From Diatrype stigma (lineage: Eukaryota; Ascomycota; Sordariomycetes; Xylariales; Diatrypaceae): 64,000 bases of DNA. Under the pieces are notes generated by a model, which did not search any database, was not told the DNA's origin, and saw nothing but the letters and a program-made list of their open reading frames with translations. Shown piece by piece: positions 57,476-64,000 of this stretch. The first letter of the stretch is position 1; the number at the start of each line of letters is the position of its first letter. Location of the stretch: the NCBI GenBank assembly GCA_022225965.2, contig JAKJXP020000029.1:186001-250000 (forward strand). The letters run 5' to 3'. Made by a program: the position numbers and the translations under genes.

Positions 57476-57993
57476 CAGGGTATCACGCAACGCAATCCAC
57501 TGCAACCAGCACCTTTAATGGATGGGCTGCAGTAACTTCATCAGCCCCTGGATTTGGTGGATTGCGTTGCGCAACTGCAACCAAACTGCAACCACAGTAG
57601 CGTTGCACTGGTTGCAGTACCCAAATTGGGTTAAAGTGAAGGCATGTACAATGGTCGCAAAGTAGACTTTTGGCGTTTATCTGGCGTATTCGAAGCCTGG
57701 AAGCTGCAGCCTTACACTTACGTATCCTTTCCGTCATTCGACCTGCTACCGGACCCATTCCTGACCTCCCCTCCCGACCCCTTATCTCCAACCCCTAGAT
57801 CGTCGGTATGGCGGTGTTTACGTATAAACTAGCCACAAACCACCAGCCACTGCAATGTACAGTCAGGGAGGTTCTCGTGGATTACGTTGCAAGTTGCTCA
57901 GTTCAAAAAATCCCCGAATGGATGGATTGCAGAAGCTGGTGGCAACCATTTGGTGGCAATCGCGCTACAGTGGTGACGTTGCGTGACACACTG
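57476..57993. mobile_element. hAT-superfamily non-autonomous element (MITE), 518 bp
   Basis: Left end CAGGGTATCACGCAACG, right end (reverse complement) CAGTGTGTCACGCAACG: 15 of 17 bases match and both start CAG.G, the classic hAT terminus. Flanked by a perfect 8-bp direct duplication CCCATCAC, the hAT hallmark. Inside, many copies of GGTTGCAGT/ACTGCAACC-like words occur near both ends, as expected of subterminal transposase sites. No transposase frame, so it must be mobilised in trans. It interrupts a coding exon on the minus strand. Confidence 0.88.
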
Positions 57994-58001
57994 CCCATCA
58001 C
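57994..58001. repeat. 8-bp target-site duplication, right copy
   Basis: CCCATCAC directly after the CACTG end of the element. Confidence 0.85.
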
Positions 58002-58053
58002 CGCCATGGTTCACGCCCGCCAAGTGCGCCTTTCCATTGCTATGCAAATTTCA

Positions 58054-60687
58054 ATATCAGGCGGTGACTAGATGTAATCCGTATCACCTGGCGGAGGAAA
58101 GGTCACCTCAGACCCCCGGTCACATAGGTAGCTTTTGGGCCTTCTGTGTAGTAGGACTTGGTACAGATCGTGGCGATACATACCTGCCTAGGTAGGTAAT
58201 TACCCTTCATGTTGACGGAGAAAGTAAGGGTTGGAACTTGGAAGAAGGTCTGCGGTATCATGGAGACTTAGACTTCGGAAGGTAGGATACTCGTGTCGTG
58301 ACGTGTAGATTTGAGGCTGCTCCTTCTTCAGAATCTGCAGTCAATACCCACATGCGTGTTGTTTATTTACTCCGTCAAATGCGTTCTGCCTTTGTCTTCC
58401 CTCTCTCTTCCACCATCATCCTCAACTTATCCAATACACCACAACCATCCTCAACTTATTCCTTACACCCCAATCATCATCAGATTATCCATTACACCAC
58501 AATCATCATCAAGTTATCCTTTACACAGCAAACCTCAGAAGCGGCCTCCATGGATACGACTAGGACCATATACTCTTCCGCCATACAAATAAAGGTACGT
58601 AGACAATATACGGCAAACCCAGAAGTAAATCTGTGTCAAGCTTATTTACTAACTATACTTGAACACAGTTATTTAATATGACTACAACCATGATGACGAC
58701 GATGATGACGACGGTGATGACAGCCATGATGGCGTGAGTACAATTTTACCTGAGTGCCCAGCATTTTGTTTTGTTCCCCCCCTTGTATTTCTTCCCTTTT
58801 GCCTTGAGCTTTTGCCTCCCTCGGAATACCGCAAGCACATAAATAACCAGATGATTATAGTTGGGCCCCAAATCCCACCGCCGGCGCGGACTCGTATCCG
58901 ACAATGCCGGGGCCCCAGACGGCCTCCTGCCCGGCACCAGAGACCGGGTTCGACAAGTGGGACCTGTTGAACGCTCTAGTTAGGGGCATAGGGGGTCTAC
59001 TCTAATGGCACTCATTGGGGGGCCGCTTGGAGGCTACTTCCACGGCCGCTTCGGTGCAAAGTGGAACCAGCGCTACGCAAACAAGGCTTCCGCCTCTGCC
59101 GCAGCCACCAGCTGACACCCCCAAGGAAAGGAGAAGGGGGTGCGTGCGTCGGTGCGTCGGTGCGTCGACGGTCGGGGGGTAAATGTGGTCATTGCATCGG
59201 GGGTCTACGCCATCAGATTACGGAATACAATTCAACCATAAACCATACCTTTATACACAAGTCGCATTAAGAGGATCACAGATACGGATGGATTCGGATA
59301 CAGACTTGTCATACAGAGGAAAGAAGCGATTTCTAACCAGGTAGTCTAAGGAGAAGAAGAGCTCTATATATACAGTAATATGCCAAGCTACTATATGCCG
59401 ATTACCTCGCTATGTAACCCAAGCTCTCTTATTGTAGCCCCTATATCGCGACAGCACCAGTAGGACCCTGGACTCCGGAACTAGCCCAAGCCGGTACAAG
59501 CTCCCTAGCTAGGTAGTGGTTGTACCGGGAAACTACGTAGCAGCAGATGGCTGGCTGCTGCAACTGCTGTAACAGCTAAGTGGTTGCAAGGGTGGCAGTG
59601 TTGGCTTTCGACATTTGGTGGACAGACCCGACTCATTTCCCAGCTGAGCTCTGAGAGTTGGCTTACGGTCCAGCAATCGCCCTCAGGTATTGCTGGGAAA
59701 GATGGTTGAGCGCCTATCCACTGACTCATCACCGTAGGATTATGAATCGTCCTCCTCATCCACCTTCGGCAGCTCTTTGGGTGGGTCATGGGTGATGGAT
59801 GGTGATTCGGGGGATGATGGTTTTTCTTTCCTTGCCTCCGTGCATTACTGAGTTACCGATTGATGACTTGGACATGCTAGTGATAGGGGATTTGCTAACA
59901 TAGAGTGGCATGCCGAATGTATATGATTTCAGTATAGGTTACGCCCAAGAGGGGGGGGTGCGGCTTCTTATGGGAGCAGCTGGTAGATTACCCCTATTAA
60001 TGTAGTGCTACCCTTTGAAATAATCTCATGCCACAGAGAAAGAGACTTTGAGGCAACCATTGGTTTTGCTTATTTAGTACACAGCCTCCTGGAGGTCCTT
60101 TGAGGGTTCGAAACGAATTCATAGCTTACTAATCATGTCGCTCGCAAACACTCGGCTCGAAGTCTGCCTATCAGTCATTCATCCAGGCAACGTGACCATC
60201 AGTATTAACAGTTTGATTTAGGTTGGTGTCGAAGCTGGCGGTATACTTGAACCTGAATGAATCTAGTATTACAACGACTGCTTCATCGCGTTTACCCTCC
60301 CGAGGCACATATATATAAATAGTCTACGGGTCCAGAAAGATCCAACTTCCAAACCCTTCCTTCTACAACAACAACAACAACGCAACGCAACAACTTCGGC
60401 TCGTCAGCTGCTTTCGTTCGCCCGCCCGCCGTCCCACTCAAGCAACAGAGGGTGGAGGCACAAAACCGGGATATCACTAGGGGGTTATCTATAGGTTTTG
60501 CTTTATATATATACCGGTGTGGACTGCCCCTAGCTAACCTTCGTCGTACGTACGTAAGCCGCTGGCAACAGCGCTGCGATGCCGTCCCGCTTCCGGGCAC
60601 CAGGCTGGCAGCAGCGCTGCCGGTGCCGTTCCGTTCTGCCCGGCAGCAGCAGCTTCGCTATTGCCCCTTTGGAATATCCCGGGCATA
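58054..60687. other. Gene-poor region
   Basis: 2.6 kb without a supportable gene. Contains a GATGAC/GATGATGAC triplet run (58690-58735), GGTGCGTC triplicates (59142-59166), a CAA run (60365-60382) and GC-rich short palindromes (AGCGCTGC words) just left of the pogo element. The part next to 58039 may hide the 5' exons of the interrupted gene. Confidence 0.45.
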
Positions 60688-60728
60688 ACGTTAATTATGG
60701 GGTTACCGACCACCCCCATTCCCTGACC
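60688..60728 (+). repeat. Left terminal inverted repeat of the pogo element
   Basis: 41 bp, 37 identical to the right end; carries T where the right end carries C at four places, as expected of RIP. Confidence 0.88.
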
Positions 60729-61029
60729 ATATTATATAGCAAAAGTTTTATATTATAGCAAGGGATTAACCCACGGATAAAAAATCGTAAAATTAAGGGG
60801 CTTTAAGCGTTATATAAAGCTTTATAAGCGGTTTTAATTGATGTAATTATCGGTATCGTATAGGCCGAATTATCGCCCGTTCCGTACGTATAGCAATAAG
60901 TTTAGCAGGGCCGTATTTTTTTTTTTTTTTTTTTTTTTTCCATAATTACAATAATCTTTTTTTTTATATCCCTATTTTCGGGATTTTTAATAAGGGGGCG
61001 GTAATTTATTGGTTCGTTATTTTTAAGGT

Positions 61030-62710
61030 TTTATATTTTTTTCATTTTTGTTGCGTATTATTTTTAGCGTTCGTTATACGCAATTCGTTTAGTTATTATT
61101 TTTTTCATGTTAATTATTCGTTCGTTCGGATTTTGGGCCACTTTTTTTATTTTCCTTGGCTTTAAGCGGTTAAGTTTAGCATTAAGGCGAGCAATCTTAC
61201 GATTTTTAAAAGCAATTTCGAGGTTCTTATCGTTTAAGGCCTTATTTATAAAGCATACGGCTATTCGAACATTAAAGGTATTAATTATAAGCCCTTTATA
61301 TAACGCCGTAACGTTATGGCTGTTATTAATGTTTTTTATATCGTAATTTTTGTTATATAATAATGATTTAATAACGTTTTATACTTTTATATTCTTAATT
61401 ATATAAAGGTTATTAAGGATTTTTTAACGGTTTAAGGAATATAAGCTAGCGGTACGAAATCCGGACTTAATATTTAATGCTATAAGGCCATTTTTTTTTG
61501 CTTTAACGTAATAGCGAAAGAATTCGAGCTTTTTAATAAAGGCTGAATCGTTTAATTCGGTTAGATCCTTAAGGTGCTTTTTATATGCAGCCTTTAAAAC
61601 GTATATATAGATTAAATCCAAAGGCTAAAAGATATGGCTTATATGGGCCGGGAAAAATAACGTATATATTCGATTCGTAAAATACGCCTATAAGAATTTA
61701 TCCGAAACGTAATTTCCGTATTTATTAATAATAAGAAAACGAACGTTATTGGGGTTTTCCGGTTGGATTTGGAATAAAAAGATTTTTTTTAGTTATTTTA
61801 TAGTAATATCGTTGCTAATTCATTTATTTTTGGACCTAGCGAAATGTTAATTAGGCTGATTAAATTTTTTTTCGAACTATTATGTTTGTATCGTTTTTGT
61901 TTTGAATATAAATAAAGGAAAAATCGCTTTTTTTAAGGCCGATATATATTTAACGAAAGTCATTTAAATCCGGGAAAAATTATACTTAACGTTCGCCTTT
62001 TTCGTATCCGAGCTGCCTATAATAAGCCCGTTAATTTCGAAACTTTCCATTATATTATTTTCGTTAATGTTTTATTAATTTTCGGGCTTAATTTAAAGGA
62101 AATAAACCAGTTTATCGAAAAAAGCGTAAACATTTTCGGAATTTATAACGTTAATACGTTTATAATTTAAACGGCGGCTTATTTTCGTTTTTATAACGGG
62201 ATTTCGCTTAATAAAGCCTGCTATTTACCTTTTTCCAAGTAGCTAATAGTTCTCCTTTAATTATAATAATCTGGTAATAATAAATCGGATTTGCTTATAG
62301 CTAAGGGCGTAATTTAAAAGTTTTTAATGCAATACCTATTGTATTACTTTGTTTTCGTAGGCCTTAAAAAGTCTTTGTTGGTTTTTATTTCGATTATTAA
62401 CCGTAAGATTGTTTAATATACGGTTCCGTAACGTTAAACGAAGGATTTCGTATCGTTAAACCGCTTAACGGTGCTCCATACCGTTTAAAATCGCTTCGAT
62501 AGCATCTTATATATTTCCTTTATTATAGTTACCCGTTATAATGCCGTATTTATATCGTATAAAGCCCGTTCGAATAAGTATATTATAATAAGCATTATAA
62601 AAAAGATTCGGGAATTTTACGATTTTTTTTTATTGATTTAAAGGAATTACTGTTTTGCGTGGTTTTTTTGTTACTTAATCTTTAACGTTTAAGCGTTTAA
62701 ATTTACCCAT
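61030..62710 (-). pseudogene. Pogo/Fot1-like transposase pseudogene
   Basis: Reading leftward from an ATG at 62710, conceptual translation shows the family order with several in-frame stops. First comes a psq/CENP-B-type helix-turn-helix (DAIEAILNGM, RYEILRLTLRNRI, then GKR.I.GFIKRNP and KTKISRRLNY). The DDE core is ruined. The C-terminal motif (NDSAFIKKLEFFRYY and NIKSGFRTASLYSLNR, ~61430-61560) stays open for 65 codons at 61424-61621. Then comes a coiled coil IAFKNRKIARLNAKLNRLK near 61150-61210. It is non-functional because of RIP-type mutations; length before decay (~550 codons) fits Fot1-group enzymes. Confidence 0.82.
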
Positions 62711-62877
62711 ACTTTTTAATATCCAATTATAAGCCAGGAAAAAATCGCAAAATTACGCCATATAAAAACCTTATTATATAGAAAAATTGAATTCCATTAA
62801 TTAAAAAACGGCCTTAATTGATGCAGTATAAGCCATATTACGTATAAATGAGTAAATGGCCTTTTGGTGTAAAAAGC

Positions 62878-62918
62878 GGTCGGGGAGTGGGGGTGGTCGG
62901 TGACCCCATAATTGACGT
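62878..62918 (-). repeat. Right terminal inverted repeat of the pogo element
   Basis: Mirror of 60688-60728. Keeps C at the four positions mutated to T on the left, so it is the better-preserved end. Confidence 0.88.
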
Positions 62919-63165
62919 TACCGCCTTCCGGGCCGTCGTCCAAGCATATCGTCACAAGCGGGCAACAGCAGCTTCGCTGCTGCTGGGCCGCTGCTACTTA
63001 GCCAGGCGGGGGCTCACGCTCCACCCAATACTACGTTCTTCCACAATACCACTCATTGCCGTTGATCTGAAGTGATTCGTCGACTACCTACTCTATACAT
63101 ATGAAGCAAGTCCTGTTTGTTACGTTTCGAGCTAAGCTGATTAACTAGGTAGGTAAGTCTTCATC
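62919..63165. other. Short spacer right of the pogo element
   Basis: GC-rich sequence containing the hairpin-like CAGCAGCTTCGCTGCTG (near 62966-62982) and then the 3' flank of the receiver-domain gene. No gene. Confidence 0.5.
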
Positions 63166-64000
63166 TCACGTGCCGGAAAACAACCTCTTGATATCGGCGA
63201 ACCGCACCGGCTTGACGAGGTACATGTCGACGCCGGCGTCGAGCGCGTCGCGCTGGTCCTGGGCGCTGGCTAGGCCCGTCAGCGCGACGATAGTGCTGCG
63301 CGGCGCGATGCCGCGCTCGGCCTCGAACGCGCGGATCTGCCGCGTCGCCTCGAGCCCGTCCATCACCGGCATCGAGAGGTCCATGAGCACGACGTCAAAC
63401 GGTCTTCTTGCCGTCGCTGTTGTAGTTGCCGTCTCTTCCTTGGGGTCGCCGGGAGAATGAGAGAGGTGGCGAGGGCTAGAAGGTGGGGGAGGCTCGGATT
63501 CGTTGGGTGAAGGATTGGGGGATAGGGGTGAAGAGCTCAGTGGTAATAACAATGGTGATGGTGCTGGTATCGGCGGTGGTGGTGTTGATAACGACGAGAG
63601 TGGTTCGGCTAAGGCTGAACGCTTGTATTCCTCCACCGCCTGCAGCCCATTCATCGCCTGGCTGTACGGTAGGTCCTGCCGCTTCGCAAAAACCACCAGC
63701 AGTTTGAGGTTGATGGCGTTGTCATCCACGAGGAGAACTCGCGGCGGGCCTGTGCTTTGTTGGGCGCTGCCGGGCTCGCCGTTGTTCAACATCGATGGCG
63801 ACCCCGGCGTCCTTAGCTGTTGTTGTTGCTGCTGCTCGATTTGTGATGAACGCCGAAGCGAGGGTGAGGGGTTTGCTGGCAACTGCGCTGATGGTAGACC
63901 AGGCGCATGGACGGCTATCTGAGGCGATTGTGCGTCAGCACCGATAGCAGCGTCGGTGGCATTAACAGCTGGGTCTGTAAGTTCCACTGCTGCCAAATCG
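63166..64000 (-). CDS. Hybrid histidine kinase, C-terminal receiver domain (partial, runs off the window)
   Basis: Only the C-terminal ~278 codons are inside the window; the 5' part lies beyond 64000. After a disordered Pro/Ser/Gln linker, the receiver domain begins [23 protein letters not shown] (acidic pocket Asp-Asp). It continues [10 protein letters not shown], then [23 protein letters not shown] with the phospho-acceptor Asp near 63380. It ends [38 protein letters not shown] with the conserved Thr and Lys. This wording ([22 protein letters not shown]) is typical of receivers at the end of fungal hybrid kinases that feed the Ypd1-type phosphorelay. A ~75-residue Ser/Pro/Thr-rich insertion splits the receiver between [10 protein letters not shown] and [11 protein letters not shown] stand-alone response regulator cannot be excluded. 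Confidence 0.82.
   Translation of the reverse strand, partial: DLAAVELTDPAVNATDAAIGADAQSPQIAVHAPGLPSAQLPANPSPSLRRSSQIEQQQQQQLRTPGSPSMLNNGEPGSAQQSTGPPRVLLVDDNAINLKLLVVFAKRQDLPYSQAMNGLQAVEEYKRSALAEPLSSLSTPPPPIPAPSPLLLPLSSSPLSPNPSPNESEPPPPSSPRHLSHSPGDPKEETATTTATARRPFDVVLMDLSMPVMDGLEATRQIRAFEAERGIAPRSTIVALTGLASAQDQRDALDAGVDMYLVKPVRFADIKRLFSGT

Larger units (their letters stand above)
56984..58039 (-). pseudogene. Unrecognised gene interrupted by a hAT-type element
   Basis: Minus-strand coding pieces survive on both sides of the element at 57476-57993. If the element and one copy of the 8-bp duplication are ignored, the frame is open from about 58039 (after a GCATAG acceptor) through the junction to about 57366. 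It includes GDGCIVVWATTHRHCYRVV and VEGVARGLDGISCLLQ. A further likely terminal exon at 57185-56984 (after GATGACAG) encodes FDYRDGSCQGSWKDLG, a helical AELTEAFQSQRQEADTL stretch and KFRVTMGIPEWAR before the stop. How the middle exons join is unclear, and the 5' part beyond 58039 was not found. Family not recognised. It could be a dead gene, or spliced around if the element acts as an intron. Confidence 0.5.
60688..62918 (-). mobile_element. RIP-degraded pogo/Fot1-type DNA transposon, 2,231 bp
   Basis: 41-bp terminal inverted repeats begin ACGT(T/C)AATTATGGGG at each end and continue with CCGACCACCCCCA. All four differences between the ends are C-to-T in the left copy. TA dinucleotides flank both ends (60686-60687, 62919-62920), the pogo/Tc1 target duplication. 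The interior is strongly AT-rich, including 24 consecutive T (60916-60939), in contrast to GC-rich flanks. The minus strand carries the ruined transposase. Inserted in GC-rich DNA with AGCAGCTTCGCT words on both sides. Confidence 0.9.

Overview
The window is nuclear DNA of a filamentous ascomycete (Pezizomycotina, probably Sordariomycetes; Xylariales would fit but is a guess). Genes carry short introns with GT..AG borders and CTAAC/CTGAC-like branch sites. Typical fungal families are present: a Pth11/rhodopsin-type receptor, a GH18 chitinase, a Dal5-type transporter, a SAS2-like MYST acetyltransferase and a fungal Hsp70-like protein. One transposon shows C-to-T decay typical of repeat-induced point mutation (RIP). 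I rebuilt the multi-exon models by hand; each spliced length is a multiple of three, which supports the chosen junctions.

0-12 kb is accessory: a Ser/Thr-rich secreted protein, a six-exon rhodopsin-domain receptor, then the most striking gene, a three-exon 903-residue fusion of a complete tryptophanase to a DMATS/ABBA-type indole prenyltransferase. A cytochrome P450 follows in the same direction. Together they look like a compact pathway making an oxidised prenyl-indole. In Streptomyces separate tryptophanase and indole prenyltransferase genes are known as neighbours; here they form one polypeptide.

12-25 kb is mostly housekeeping: GH31 glycosidase, AMSH/Sst2-type deubiquitinase, prefoldin subunit 6, Vps4 ATPase, a 65-residue membrane protein and a GH18 chitinase. 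25-33 kb is gene-poor, with one F-box gene flanked by an inverted pair of ~55-bp repeats. 33-49 kb holds a coiled-coil protein, a Dal5-like MFS transporter, a coiled-coil protein facing an Hsp70-like gene with an 11-nt micro-exon, an OTT_1508-like deaminase and an unknown fungal protein. 49-57 kb has an FAD monooxygenase, a head-to-head ribosomal pair (eS26 and ubiquitin-eS31) and a MYST acetyltransferase.

57-63 kb is repeat-rich. A 518-bp hAT-type non-autonomous element with a perfect 8-bp target duplication sits inside a coding exon of an unrecognised gene. A 2,231-bp pogo/Fot1-type element has 41-bp terminal inverted repeats, TA duplications and a stop-riddled transposase. The window ends inside a hybrid histidine kinase (C-terminal receiver domain).
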